A stretch of 64,000 nt of DNA from Finegoldia magna_J (GTDB lineage: Bacteria > Bacillota > Clostridia > Tissierellales > Peptoniphilaceae). Below are positions 50,385 through 60,100 of the stretch, piece by piece. The notes beneath the pieces are model-generated. The model saw nothing but the letters and a program-made list of their open reading frames with translations, had not been told where the DNA came from and ran no database searches. Each line of letters opens with the position of its first letter. Within the stretch, counting starts at the first letter, position 1. A program made the translations under genes and the position numbers. The DNA is taken from contig NZ_NDYF01000016.1 in assembly GCF_002243175.1 (NCBI RefSeq), positions 129,593-193,592 of the forward strand. Direction: 5' to 3'.

Positions 50385-50855
50385 ATGAAAAAAACTAACG
50401 CAATGAGAATGCTCGACAAAGAAAAAATTGGGTATAAATATATAGAATACTCTGTAGGAGACGATGTGAGCGGAGAAAACGTCGCAAACAAATTAAATGA
50501 AGACGAAGCTTACGTGTTCAAAACTCTTGTCACAGTTTCCAATACGAACGAAAATTTCGTGTTCGTTGTGGCTGTAAAAGATGAGCTTGACCTGAAAAAG
50601 TGTGCGAAAATAGCCGGAGTGAAAAAGCTTGAAATGATTCACGTAAAAGATTTGTTGAAAACTACAGGCTACATAAGAGGCGGTTGCTCTCCTATCGGAA
50701 TGAAAACAAAATTTAAGACTTTTATCGACGAAAGTTGTGAAAATAAAGAATATATTTACGTGTCTGGAGGCAAAATTGGAGCGCAAATCAAAATTGCTCC
50801 CGAAGATTTGATAAAAATTTGTGATATTACTGTAGCAGACATTAAAAAGGAGTAA
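50385..50855 (+). CDS. ybaK: Cys-tRNA(Pro)/Cys-tRNA(Cys) deacylase YbaK
   Basis: The 156-residue cytosolic enzyme is a YbaK/EbsC-type trans-editing factor. It has AYVFKTLVTVSNTNENFVFV, the catalytic-lysine region KDELDLKKCAKIAGVKK and the GYIRGGCSPIG motif at about 101-111. It hydrolyses Cys-tRNA(Pro) made by mistake by ProRS. It is the first gene of an operon with a GCS2-type glutamate-cysteine ligase and an ATP-grasp ligase (two-base spacing, then overlap). The shared theme may be cysteine, but this is inference. The start follows GAAAGGATG. Confidence 0.88.
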   Translation: MKKTNAMRMLDKEKIGYKYIEYSVGDDVSGENVANKLNEDEAYVFKTLVTVSNTNENFVFVVAVKDELDLKKCAKIAGVKKLEMIHVKDLLKTTGYIRGGCSPIGMKTKFKTFIDESCENKEYIYVSGGKIGAQIKIAPEDLIKICDITVADIKKE

Positions 50856-50857
50856 AA

Positions 50858-52162
50858 ATGGATTACGAAAAACAGCTTAAAGCTGTAATTAACTACATTA
50901 AAAGCGGAGAAAAATTAAAGGAAGAATTCACTGTCGGAATGGAGATGGAACATTTCATCATAGACAAAGATACTTTGAAGACTGTGTCGTATTTTGGCGA
51001 AGACGGAGTAGCAGAAACTCTCAGAGAACTTCACGAAGGAGGATGTGTCGCTTATAAGGAAGGAGACTTTATCCTTGGACTTGAAAATGATGATTTGGCA
51101 GTGTCGACAGAACCTGGAAGCCAATTTGAAGTTGCTTTGTCATCAAAGTGGAACATCGACGATTTGAAGAATATTTACATTAAAAATATGAGAAAACTTG
51201 TTGAAGTTTTCGATAAGAAAAACCAAGCTATGGTGACTTTGGGCTATCATCCTGTGACTAAAATCGACGAGATTAAAATCTTGCCTAAAAAAAGATACGA
51301 TTTTATGTACAAATATTTCAACGAAAGAGGAGACATGGCTCACAATATGATGAAAGGGACTTGCTCTTTGCAATGCAGCATCGACTACTCATCCGAAGAA
51401 GATTTCGTTAAGAAATACAAAATTGCAAACTGTTTGTCTCCAGTATTCTACACATTGTTCGACAACGCATACATTTTCGAAGGACAGCCTGCAAAAAGTC
51501 GCAACATGAGAGAAATCATCTGGGAAAACACAGACACTGACAGATCCGGAATGTATCCTTTTAGTTTCGACGATGATTTGAGCTACAAGAAATACGCCGA
51601 AAATATATTAAACACGCCGTTGATTTTCTCAATTGATGAAAACCACGAACAATACTATGTAGGAGGAAAAACTTTCAAGGAAGTATTTGAAGATGTTAGA
51701 GATACTGATTTGATTTTCCACGCATTATCCATAGTATTTCCTGATGTAAGAGCAAAACGATACATCGAAATCAGAATGATGGATGAAATCAAATATCCAC
51801 TTAATTTCTCAGCAGTCGCTCTAATCAAAGGCTTGTTCTACGACGATACTAACTTGGACAAATTATCTGAGTTATTCAAAAATATGACATACGAATCTTG
51901 CATGAAAGCAAAACTAGATGCACGTGAAAAAGGACTGGATGCTACATTTATGAATGTAAACATGTTAGAGTTTTGCAAAATGCTTGTGGATATGGCAAAA
52001 AACGGCCTTCCAGCAAATGAAATCGGATATCTCATTCCACTAGAAGAAATGTTAGAAAAAGGAATAAATCCAAGGGACAAGTTCGAGAAAACTTACAAGG
52101 AAAAAGGACTTCGTGAAGCTGTGATTGAAAGCGAAATAAAATTGGAGGATTTAGATGTTTAA
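50858..52162 (+). CDS. Glutamate-cysteine ligase family 2 (GCS2) enzyme
   Basis: The 434-residue protein is of the GCS2/plant-type gamma-glutamylcysteine ligase superfamily. It has FTVGMEMEHFIIDKDT (about 24-39; metal-binding Glu), STEPGSQFEVALS (about 87-99), a KGTCSLQCSIDYS stretch (about 167) and RYIEIRMMDEIKYP (about 307). It makes a gamma-glutamyl bond, most simply gamma-glutamylcysteine. It begins two bases after ybaK and overlaps the next gene. The product may be the first step toward glutathione or another gamma-glutamyl thiol or peptide; the acceptor is not proven. Confidence 0.8.
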   Translation: MDYEKQLKAVINYIKSGEKLKEEFTVGMEMEHFIIDKDTLKTVSYFGEDGVAETLRELHEGGCVAYKEGDFILGLENDDLAVSTEPGSQFEVALSSKWNIDDLKNIYIKNMRKLVEVFDKKNQAMVTLGYHPVTKIDEIKILPKKRYDFMYKYFNERGDMAHNMMKGTCSLQCSIDYSSEEDFVKKYKIANCLSPVFYTLFDNAYIFEGQPAKSRNMREIIWENTDTDRSGMYPFSFDDDLSYKKYAENILNTPLIFSIDENHEQYYVGGKTFKEVFEDVRDTDLIFHALSIVFPDVRAKRYIEIRMMDEIKYPLNFSAVALIKGLFYDDTNLDKLSELFKNMTYESCMKAKLDAREKGLDATFMNVNMLEFCKMLVDMAKNGLPANEIGYLIPLEEMLEKGINPRDKFEKTYKEKGLREAVIESEIKLEDLDV

Positions 52163-53465
52163 TGACGAATATTCATTAGAATTATATAAAATAGTACGAG
52201 AAGACGAAGATATGTATTATAGGGATTTCGTGGATTTTATCGCCAAAACAAAAGTTTCTAAGGCGATTTATCACGGAGAACCAATCCCTATGACCTACCA
52301 AGGTCTTTTCTACAACAAAAAGAACCGCTCAGATTTTGTATACATTTCGAATATTTTGATGAGCATGACTGACAAAATTACCAAAGAATTCGTAGAAAAT
52401 CCTGAATATCGTAAAATATTCCAATTGGATCCAGCAATTGAAGAACTTGTACTTCACGATCCAGGATACGATGTTCCCGTTCCAATCTGTCGCTACGACG
52501 TGTTCTACGACGGAGTAAACTACATGCTTTGTGAACTCAACACAGACGGATCTTCTGCGATGAACGAAGACAACACATTGGGACAACTTCTTCTACAAAC
52601 AAAAGCTATGCAAAAATTCATGGAAAAACACCCTGTTGAAAATGTCGACATGTTCACTCCATGGGTTTGGGAAACAGCTGATATGTACAAAAAATACGTG
52701 TCGGACAAGAAACCAAACGTCGCAATCGTGGATAATTTGGAAGTAGGAACTCCGAACGAATTTGACGAATTCAAAAGAGTCTACGAAGAAAATGGATTCA
52801 ACTGCGAAATCATCGACATCAGAGATTTGGAATACAAAAACGGCAAATTGTGCCACGGAGATTACGTAATAGATTTGGTTTACAGAAGAATCGTAACATT
52901 GGAATTGTTGAAAATAAAAGATCAAATCAAACCATTCTTGGATGCGTACATGGATAATGCATTCTTCATGGTGGGATCGTTCAGATCACAATTGATGCAC
53001 TCCAAGCTTATTTTCGAAATCTTCAGAGACGAACAAACACAAGCGTTGTTAAATACTGAAGAAAAGAAATTCATCGACGAACACGTTCCATTTACGAAAA
53101 AAATCGAAGAACGTGACGCCTATGAAATCATAATGAACAAAGACAAGTACATCTTCAAACCAATCGACGGCTACGCTTCTCTTGGAATATACGTTGGCCG
53201 TGAAATGACTGAAGAAGATTTGAAAGAAAAACTTCCAGAATTTATCAAAACAGGTTACGTCTTCCAAGAATATTACGACATGAATAAGTGCGAATTCTTG
53301 GAATTTGAAGAAAAACGACCAGTGCTCAACAAATTCACACAAGTTGTGGGACTGTTCATCTACAACAAACACTTTGTAGCCCCTTACACACGAATCGGAA
53401 AAGATAACGTCGTAAGTGGCGCCCGAAAATATTATACAGCACCAAACTTGTTCATAAATGAGTAA
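52155..53465 (+). CDS. ATP-grasp ligase, glutathionylspermidine-synthase-like
   Basis: The 436-residue protein resembles the glutathionylspermidine synthase/ATP-grasp group: CRYDVFYDGVNYMLCELNTD (about 116-135, substrate/metal acids), IDLVYRRIVTLEL, and ATP-grasp features KDKYIFKPIDGYASLGIYVG (about 336-355) and YVFQEYYD. It overlaps the GCS2 gene by eight bases. It should join the gamma-glutamyl product to a further amine or amino acid, as in glutathione-type pathways. Classical GshB is not what is seen, so the second step may be unusual. The start has GGAGG six bases before the ATG. A terminator follows at 53467. Confidence 0.65.
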   Translation: MFNDEYSLELYKIVREDEDMYYRDFVDFIAKTKVSKAIYHGEPIPMTYQGLFYNKKNRSDFVYISNILMSMTDKITKEFVENPEYRKIFQLDPAIEELVLHDPGYDVPVPICRYDVFYDGVNYMLCELNTDGSSAMNEDNTLGQLLLQTKAMQKFMEKHPVENVDMFTPWVWETADMYKKYVSDKKPNVAIVDNLEVGTPNEFDEFKRVYEENGFNCEIIDIRDLEYKNGKLCHGDYVIDLVYRRIVTLELLKIKDQIKPFLDAYMDNAFFMVGSFRSQLMHSKLIFEIFRDEQTQALLNTEEKKFIDEHVPFTKKIEERDAYEIIMNKDKYIFKPIDGYASLGIYVGREMTEEDLKEKLPEFIKTGYVFQEYYDMNKCEFLEFEEKRPVLNKFTQVVGLFIYNKHFVAPYTRIGKDNVVSGARKYYTAPNLFINE

Positions 53466-53466
53466 T

Positions 53467-53494
53467 AAAAAGCCACATTGTGTGGCTTTTTTTT
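53467..53494 (+). terminator. Terminator after the ligase operon
   Basis: AAAAAGCCACA (53467-53477) and TGTGGCTTTTT (53481-53491) form a perfect stem. Confidence 0.9.
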
Positions 53495-53581
53495 GGTGTG
53501 AAAAAGTTTTGAGATTTGCAAATAAAAAAATGTTATTTGTAGAATAATAACTCGTAACTACAAATAACATTCCGTTAGTAT

Positions 53582-53836
53582 TTAATATATATTTTTCCTA
53601 TGATCGACTTCTACAACGCAGATTATTAATTTATCGTCATCAACCTCGCAAATAATTCTGTAGTTCGACACTCTGTATCGCCAAAATCCTCTCAAATTGG
53701 CTGACAACGCCTTACCTCTTGCACGTGGTTCATCTAATTGACCTACTTTCTCCATATAATGAATAATCATTTTTTGAATAGGCTTATCAAGTTTTTTCAA
53801 GGATTTTAATGATTTTTCTGAATAAACAACTCTCAT
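53582..53836 (-). CDS. RelE-family toxin
   Basis: The 84-residue protein is a RelE-type toxin: VVYSEKSLKSLKKLDKPIQK at the start, ARGKALSANLRGFWRYRVSNY (about 40-60), RIICEVDDDKLIICVVEVDHR and the typical end VDHRKNIY. It would cleave mRNA in the ribosomal A site. It starts inside the last codons of the antitoxin gene (four-base overlap). The pair appears intact and lies within a cluster of toxin-antitoxin genes. Confidence 0.88.
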   Translation of the reverse strand: MRVVYSEKSLKSLKKLDKPIQKMIIHYMEKVGQLDEPRARGKALSANLRGFWRYRVSNYRIICEVDDDKLIICVVEVDHRKNIY

Positions 53837-54051
53837 AGACCCAACTCTTTTTTTACCTCATCATTACTGTAAAATTTCATTTTGTCTTTGTTTAGGAGAT
53901 ACTCATTAACTATCTTTTCATCATACTCTTGTTCGATTTTTTCCAATAATGATTCTCTTGCCCAGTCGGATAAAGTTTTGTTTTTTTCTTTTGAAACATT
54001 TGTGAAAAGTTCCTTATCCGATTCGCTCAATCTAATCGTTATAGTAGCCAT
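53833..54051 (-). CDS. RelB/DUF6290-type RHH antitoxin
   Basis: The 72-residue protein has a ribbon-helix-helix start (ATITIRLSESDKELFTNVSK) followed by NKTLSDWARESLLEKIEQEY and a C-terminal tail that would wrap around the toxin. It would repress its own promoter, for which a palindromic operator is visible at 54068. The toxin gene overlaps its end by four bases. The start follows AAGGAGTG. Confidence 0.85.
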   Translation of the reverse strand: MATITIRLSESDKELFTNVSKEKNKTLSDWARESLLEKIEQEYDEKIVNEYLLNKDKMKFYSNDEVKKELGL

Positions 54052-54067
54052 AAAATCACTCCTTTTC

Positions 54068-54116
54068 TTGTGTTACATCGTAACACAATTGTATTATAAA
54101 TTCTTTACTTAGTCAA
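54068..54116 (-). promoter_or_regulatory. Promoter and operator of the relBE-like pair
   Basis: On the minus strand TTGACT (54116-54111), 17 bases and TACAAT (54093-54088). Directly after it, a 21-base palindrome with arms TTGTGTTAC/GTAACACAA (54068-54088), well placed for an RHH antitoxin. Confidence 0.65.
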
Positions 54117-54166
54117 GTCTACAGCTTACGACCATCATTTTTAGTCGTGATTTTTTGTGTGTGTGA

Positions 54167-54424
54167 TTAAAAATTATTCTGATTAATTTCTTCCTCAGAT
54201 ACACAATCATCTACTGTTGTATGTAATCCTTCTATTATTTTTTCTTTTTCTTGTGGATTTGAATATATTTTAAGAGTTTCCGTTATCCCGTTGTAATGTG
54301 CCTCACTAAGTACGACGACATTTCCCATTTCTGTGGTAACTTTTAGCTGTTCATTTGATTTTATTAATTCATCAATCATTTCGGATAAATTATCCCTGAA
54401 ATTTTCTGCAGTTGTGATTTTCAT
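54167..54424 (-). CDS. Phd/YefM-type antitoxin, orphan
   Basis: The 85-residue protein has the Phd/YefM pattern: TTAENFRDNLSEMIDELI at the start, the VTTEMGNVVVLSEAHYNGI core (about 29-47) and a disordered acidic C-terminus. YefM antitoxins normally precede a YoeB/Txe toxin, but none follows: the next gene downstream is the RelB-type antitoxin, with about 115 bases of nothing coding between. It may be a remnant, a solitary regulator or able to bind the neighbouring toxin. Confidence 0.8.
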   Translation of the reverse strand: MKITTAENFRDNLSEMIDELIKSNEQLKVTTEMGNVVVLSEAHYNGITETLKIYSNPQEKEKIIEGLHTTVDDCVSEEEINQNNF

Positions 54425-54485
54425 TACCTCAACTCCTTCTATTTTTATTATATCCTATATTATTCTAATACAATGCTGGACTTTT

Positions 54486-54502
54486 ATGCGCATTATGCGT
54501 AT
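54486..54502 (+). promoter_or_regulatory. Operator-like repeat before the HicB gene
   Basis: ATGCGCAT (54486-54493) and ATGCGTAT (54495-54502) lie in the spacer of a possible TGGACT-17-TATTAT promoter, 26 bases before the HicB start. A self-binding site for HicB is plausible. Confidence 0.4.
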
Positions 54503-54527
54503 TATTAAAGCATAAGGAGGTTAGACG

Positions 54528-54905
54528 ATGTTAAAATCATATCCTGCTATTTTTCATAAAGAAGAAGATTCATATTGGGTGGAATTTCCAGAATTCGGCG
54601 GTGGAACTGAAGGAGATAATATCGAAGAAGCAATGGTGAATGCTCATCAAATGTTAGAAAGCGTGTTGGCAACTTTCATTGATGAAGATATTCCACTTCC
54701 TAAACCAAGTGATATTACAAAAATAAAAGTTGAAGATGGATTTGCGTCTATGATTCAAGTTGATCCAACACCATTTATCAAAAACAACAAAACCATCAGA
54801 AAAAATGTTACAGTCCCTGAATGGTTGGTTAGACTTTGTGATCACCAAAATATAAATTATTCCGAAGTTTTGACAACAGCTCTTGAAAAGAAAATTAACG
54901 CATAA
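54528..54905 (+). CDS. HicB-family antitoxin, orphan
   Basis: The 125-residue protein has the HicB RNase-H-like N-terminal domain (YPAIFHKEEDSYWVEFPEFG, then the EEAMVNAHQMLESVLATFI helix) and a C-terminal ribbon-helix-helix-like DNA-binding part (KNVTVPEWLVRLCDHQNI, LTTALEKKI). HicB neutralises HicA, an mRNA-binding dsRBD-like toxin. No HicA-sized gene lies on either side: upstream is the divergent Phd gene, downstream a terminator. It is solitary here and may act as a regulator. Confidence 0.85.
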   Translation: MLKSYPAIFHKEEDSYWVEFPEFGGGTEGDNIEEAMVNAHQMLESVLATFIDEDIPLPKPSDITKIKVEDGFASMIQVDPTPFIKNNKTIRKNVTVPEWLVRLCDHQNINYSEVLTTALEKKINA

Positions 54906-54930
54906 TTTTGTAAATATTTTTATTTTCTCT

Positions 54931-54952
54931 AAGCCACATTATGTGGCTTTTT
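54931..54952. terminator. Terminator between hicB and the ABC exporter
   Basis: AAGCCACAT (54931-54939) and ATGTGGCTT (54941-54949), followed by T on the plus strand. The stem is nearly the same as the one at 53467. Confidence 0.75.
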
Positions 54953-56522
54953 ACTTCTCAAAAATTAATTTTTTATTCTTTAATTTTGCTTGTAAAGGAA
55001 ATTTACGCGCAATTTCTTGATTATGGGATATATATATTAAAGTTAAGTTTTCTAAATTAAGCAGATTATCAATGATTACATTCAAATCATTTAGGTCTAT
55101 ATTTGAAATTCCTTCGTCAATTATAAGAGTTCTCTTTCCTTTATACAGTGCTCTTGCTAATTCTACTCTTTGCTTTTCTCCATAAGAAAGATTAATTAGA
55201 CTACCATTATACGGTGCTTCATGTGGATTTATAAGGCAAATATCAAGCACTTTATTATATTGTTTTGCATTAAAATCAGAATCTAAAACTATATTATCTT
55301 CTAAGTCGCCTTGGAAAATATATGGCTCAGGAGGAATATAGGCACCATTATAATATTTTAATTGTCCAAAATCTATGTCTCCATTATCTGCAGTTTGATT
55401 TCCTGTAATAATATCAACCAATGTTGATTTCCCAGACCCAGACTTCCCAATAATAGATACTTTATCACAATCTTTTATTTTAAATTCTATATCATTCAAA
55501 ATAATATTGTCGTTAAAACTTACAGAAATATCTCTCATATTTATTTCTGTTGACAATTCATCTTTTTCACTAAAAGTTTCTAAATTAATAACTTCATTAA
55601 TTCTTTCAGATGAAATCTTTGCCGCTGCAAAATTAAAGTTAAGCTCATTTAATTCTTCCAATGAAGTTATCATCTTTGTTAAGTAATCTAAATATGCAAT
55701 TATTGAACCTATTGTAAATAATTTATCCACCGTCATTAAGCTTCCCATTAATAAGACTATAAATGGCATCAAATATAGTAGATAATTTATAGTAATTTTA
55801 CCAGTATTTCTCATTACGCCAAGCTTAATATTTGAATCTCTTTTATCCACAATAGATTTATCATAAATTTTATAACTATATTTTTCGTATGAATTTATTT
55901 TTATCGAAACTATCCTATTCATTAAAGATATCAATGTATTTCTAGAATCCGATAATGTCTTGATGTAAATTTTAGAAAGTTCATGTATCTTTTTCTTAAA
56001 GAAATTCGTAAATAAAAAATAAATTATTACAAACGAAAAGATTACTAATGATATTCTCCATGATATATAAACCAGCATCGCTAAAGATATAATTGTCACA
56101 ATTATGTTTCTAAGTGCATTTACAATAACGTCTATTAAAAATACAGACATATTCTTAATATCATCTTCCGTTCTAGTAATTAAATCTCCCACTTCATATT
56201 CTTTTGTGTCACTCAATTTTGAAAAAAATATATGATAAAATATATCTCCCCTAACATCTCTTACTATCTTACAGTTTGTTGTATAAAAAATTTTATTATG
56301 TATCCATTCAAATATATGACTAACCGTATGTAATGAAATGATGACCAATATAGTATTTATTATTGCTTTATAATCTTTGATAGCTATATAATCATCAATA
56401 ATTTTCATTTTTAATATTGGAATTAGCATTGTTAAAAGTGGTGAAATTATAAGAAATATAAGTCCTATTAGAATTGTTTTTATGTATTTTGTTGAATGTT
56501 TTAATATTATATTATTTTTCAT
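54951..56522 (-). CDS. ABC exporter (fused membrane and ATPase domains)
   Basis: The 523-residue half-transporter has six membrane segments (to about residue 300) and an ATPase domain with Walker A GKSGSGKSTLVD (about 358), signature NLSYGEKQRVELARALY (about 445), Walker B RTLIIDEGISN and H-loop ISHNQE. It is a homodimer-type exporter like the MsbA/peptide exporter group. The C-terminal is typical; no peptidase domain is present. The gene is strongly AT-rich. The ATG at 56522 has AAAGGGAAAAA upstream. The substrate is not known; it lies between a toxin-antitoxin cluster and dCMP deaminase. Confidence 0.85.
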   Translation of the reverse strand: MKNNIILKHSTKYIKTILIGLIFLIISPLLTMLIPILKMKIIDDYIAIKDYKAIINTILVIISLHTVSHIFEWIHNKIFYTTNCKIVRDVRGDIFYHIFFSKLSDTKEYEVGDLITRTEDDIKNMSVFLIDVIVNALRNIIVTIISLAMLVYISWRISLVIFSFVIIYFLFTNFFKKKIHELSKIYIKTLSDSRNTLISLMNRIVSIKINSYEKYSYKIYDKSIVDKRDSNIKLGVMRNTGKITINYLLYLMPFIVLLMGSLMTVDKLFTIGSIIAYLDYLTKMITSLEELNELNFNFAAAKISSERINEVINLETFSEKDELSTEINMRDISVSFNDNIILNDIEFKIKDCDKVSIIGKSGSGKSTLVDIITGNQTADNGDIDFGQLKYYNGAYIPPEPYIFQGDLEDNIVLDSDFNAKQYNKVLDICLINPHEAPYNGSLINLSYGEKQRVELARALYKGKRTLIIDEGISNIDLNDLNVIIDNLLNLENLTLIYISHNQEIARKFPLQAKLKNKKLIFEK

Positions 56523-56712
56523 TTTTTCCCTTTCAATAATTTGAATAATAAAAGAATTTTATTTAAATGTTAATTAAGATAATGCTTGTATTGAATATAC
56601 CATTTATTACGTTAACTGTCTATTTATTCAAATGGTGTTTCTGTTTTGATTTTTGTGTTTTTGTGATAATATTAAAGGTAAAGAAATTTTTTAATGATGA
56701 TGAGAGGTCAAT

Positions 56713-57132
56713 ATGAGAAAATCTTGGAATGAATATTTTATGGATTTGGCATTGAATGTTGCGACACGAAGCACTTGTGACAGGGCTTTTGTCGGTTGTG
56801 TGTTGGTGAATTCTGACAACAGGATTGTATCGACAGGTTACAATGGTGCTATTAGTGGCAATCCTCACTGCGACGAGGTTGGTCACACTTTGCGTGACGG
56901 ACATTGTATTGCTACGATTCACGCGGAGATGAATGCTTTGTTGTATTGTGCGAAAGAAGGAATTGCTGTGAAGGGTTGTATTTGTTATGTGACTCATTTT
57001 CCTTGTTTGAACTGCACGAAATCTTTAATTCAAGCTGGAATTAGCAAGATTTATTATCACGAAGCTTATCGTGTAGATGATTATGCGATTGAATTGTTAG
57101 ACCGAAATAATATTGAATATATCCAAATTTAA
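56713..57132 (+). CDS. Deoxycytidylate deaminase
   Basis: The 139-residue zinc enzyme (ComEB type) has the motif TIHAEMNALLYC (His70 zinc ligand, Glu72 proton shuttle) and THFPCLNCTK (Cys98, Cys101 zinc ligands), with NPHCDEVGHTLRDGHC in the preceding loop. It deaminates dCMP to dUMP, feeding thymidylate synthesis. It is followed 11 bases later by pyruvate carboxylase, so the two may be co-transcribed. The start follows GAGAGGTC. Confidence 0.9.
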   Translation: MRKSWNEYFMDLALNVATRSTCDRAFVGCVLVNSDNRIVSTGYNGAISGNPHCDEVGHTLRDGHCIATIHAEMNALLYCAKEGIAVKGCICYVTHFPCLNCTKSLIQAGISKIYYHEAYRVDDYAIELLDRNNIEYIQI

Positions 57133-57143
57133 AGAGGTGTAGT

Positions 57144-60100
57144 ATGGATAAAATAAAAAAACTTCTAGTGGCAAACCGTGGCGAGATTGCTATAAGAATT
57201 TTTAGAGCTTGTAGTGAGCTTGGAATAAGAAGCGTTGCGATTTATAGCGAAGAGGACAAGACTTCCCTTTTCAGAACGAAAGCTGACGAATCGTATTTGA
57301 TAAAGGATGCGGCATCACCTTTGTCGAGTTATTTAGATATCGAAAAAATCATTGCGATTGCAAAATCCAAACACTGCGATGCTATTCATCCTGGTTATGG
57401 ATTTTTGAGTGAAAATGCAGAATTTGCGAGACGTTGCAAGGAAAACGGAATAATTTTCGTGGGTCCTGATGAATCTGTCCTACATAGTTTAGGTGACAAG
57501 GTCCAATCGAAGTTAGTTGCCAAAAAAGCCGGCGTACAAACTATCGAAGGCGTGGAGACTCCTATCAGAAATAAAAATGAAGCATTGGAAATCGCAAACC
57601 AAATCGGCTATCCAGTTATGGTAAAAGCTTGTGCTGGTGGCGGCGGACGTGGAATGAGAATTGTCGAAAAAGAATCCGATTTGATGAGTTCTTTCGTCAG
57701 CGCACAAAACGAATCCAAGAAAGCTTTCGGATCAGACGATATGTTTATCGAAAAATACATCCGCAATCCAAAACACATTGAGGTGCAAATCATAGCCGAC
57801 AATCACGGAAATATTCTTCACTTATACGAGAGAGATTGTTCCATTCAAAGACGTCACCAAAAGGTTGTGGAATTCGCTCCTGCATTTTCGATTTCTGAAA
57901 AGACAAAAAACGAACTTCACAACGATGCCATCAAAATCTGCAAAGAAGTTGGCTACACAAACGCCGGTACTGTAGAATTTTTGGTGGACGAAGATGAAAA
58001 TCACTATTTCATCGAAGTAAACCCAAGAGTTCAAGTAGAACACACAGTTAGTGAACTTATCACTGGGATTGATATCGTACAAACTCAAATTCTGATAGCA
58101 GACGGCAAAAGTTTTGATTCAGATGAGATAGGAATTTATTCACAAGACGATGTTCACTGCAATGGTTACGCAATTCAATGCCGTATCACGACAGAAGATC
58201 CTTCGAATAATTTCATGCCTGATACTGGTAAGATTGATTTGTATCGTACAAGTTCCGGATTCGGCGTGAGACTTGACGGTGGAAATGGATTCACAGGCTC
58301 AGTAATCACACCATATTACGATTCGCTTTTGGTTAAAATCACTGCCTTCTCCAGAACATTCAACGACACAATCAACAAAGCAATCCGTGCTTTGAGAGAA
58401 ACGAAAATCAGCGGTGTGAAGACAAATATCGGCTTCATCATCAATGTCTTAAACACTGAAGAATTCCACAAGGGAGTGTGTGATACTGGATTTATTTCCA
58501 AAAACCCTGAACTTTTCGACATAAAACCATCAACTGATAAGGAATTAAAGGTGTTGAATTTCATCAGTGAACGCTCCATTAATAACGACAAAAAAGATTA
58601 CAACATTCCACAAATTCCAGAATTTACCAAGACAAATTCAACAGGAACTAAGGATATTTTCGAAGAAAAAGGCGCCAAGGGACTTAGTGATTGGATTTTG
58701 AACCAAGATAAACTTCTAATCACTGACACAACTCTAAGAGATGCGCACCAATCATTGATGGCGACACGAATGAGAACAAGAGATATGCTTCCTATCGCAG
58801 AAGCTACCAATGAGTTGATGAAGGACTTGTTTAGTTTGGAAATGTGGGGCGGTGCAACATTTGATGTAAGCTACAGATTTTTGAAGGAAGATCCTTGGAT
58901 TAGACTACAAGAACTTCGCAAAAGAATTCCTAACATTTTATTCCAAATGCTACTTCGTGGAAACAACACCGTAGGATACAAAAATTATCCAGATAATGTC
59001 GTGGTAAAATTCGTACAAAAAGCCGCAGAAAACGGAATCGACGTGTTCAGAGTATTCGATTCATTAAACTACATCGACGGAATGAGACTTGCGTGTGACA
59101 GCGTACTTGAACAAGGAAAAATCTTGGAAGCAACGCTTTGTTACACAGGTGACATTTTGGACGAAACAAGAGACAAATACACACTAGAATATTACGTAAA
59201 AAAAGCAAAGGAACTAGAATCCATCGGCGCAAATATTATTGCCATAAAAGATATGAGCGCATTGTTGAAACCATACGCCGCAACGAAGCTAATCTCAGCA
59301 TTGAAAAACGAAATTTCTGTTCCAATTCATTTGCACACACACGACACCACAGGAAACGGAGTCGCTACGATAATCAACGCTTGTGAATCTGGAGTTGACA
59401 TAGTTGACACTTGCTTTAACTCAATGAGTTCACTCACAAGTCAACCTGCACTCAACTCAGTCGTAGCCGCTCTTGAAAATACGCCACGTCAAACGGGAAT
59501 CAGCCTTTCAAACTGTGATAAAATCAGCAACTACTACAAAGACGTTCGCTCCTACTACTCACAATTTGAGAGCGATTTGAAAAGTGGTACAACAGAAATT
59601 TATCGCTACGAAATTCCTGGTGGACAATATTCCAACCTCAAACCACAAGTAGAATCGTTCGGACTTGGAGAAAAATTCGACGAAGTAAAATTAATGTACA
59701 AAAAAGTCAACGACATGCTTGGTGACATCATCAAAGTTACACCATCATCCAAAATGGTTGGAGACATGGCTATATTCATGGTGGCAAATGGACTCACTCC
59801 TGAAAACATCTACGAAAAAGGCAAAAACCTCGACTACCCAGACTCAGTAATATCATTCTTCAAAGGAATGATGGGACAACCTGAAGGTGGATTCAACGAA
59901 AAATTACAAAAAATCGTATTAAAAGATGAAAAGCCAATCACAAAAAGAGCGGGACTTTACATCGACCCATTTGATTTTGAAAAAGACAAAAAAGATTTAG
60001 AAGACAAATACAAAATGGAATTCGACGAAAAAGACATCGTATCACACGCACTTTATCCAAAAGTATTCGAAGAATACATCGACTACAGAAAAACAAAAGG

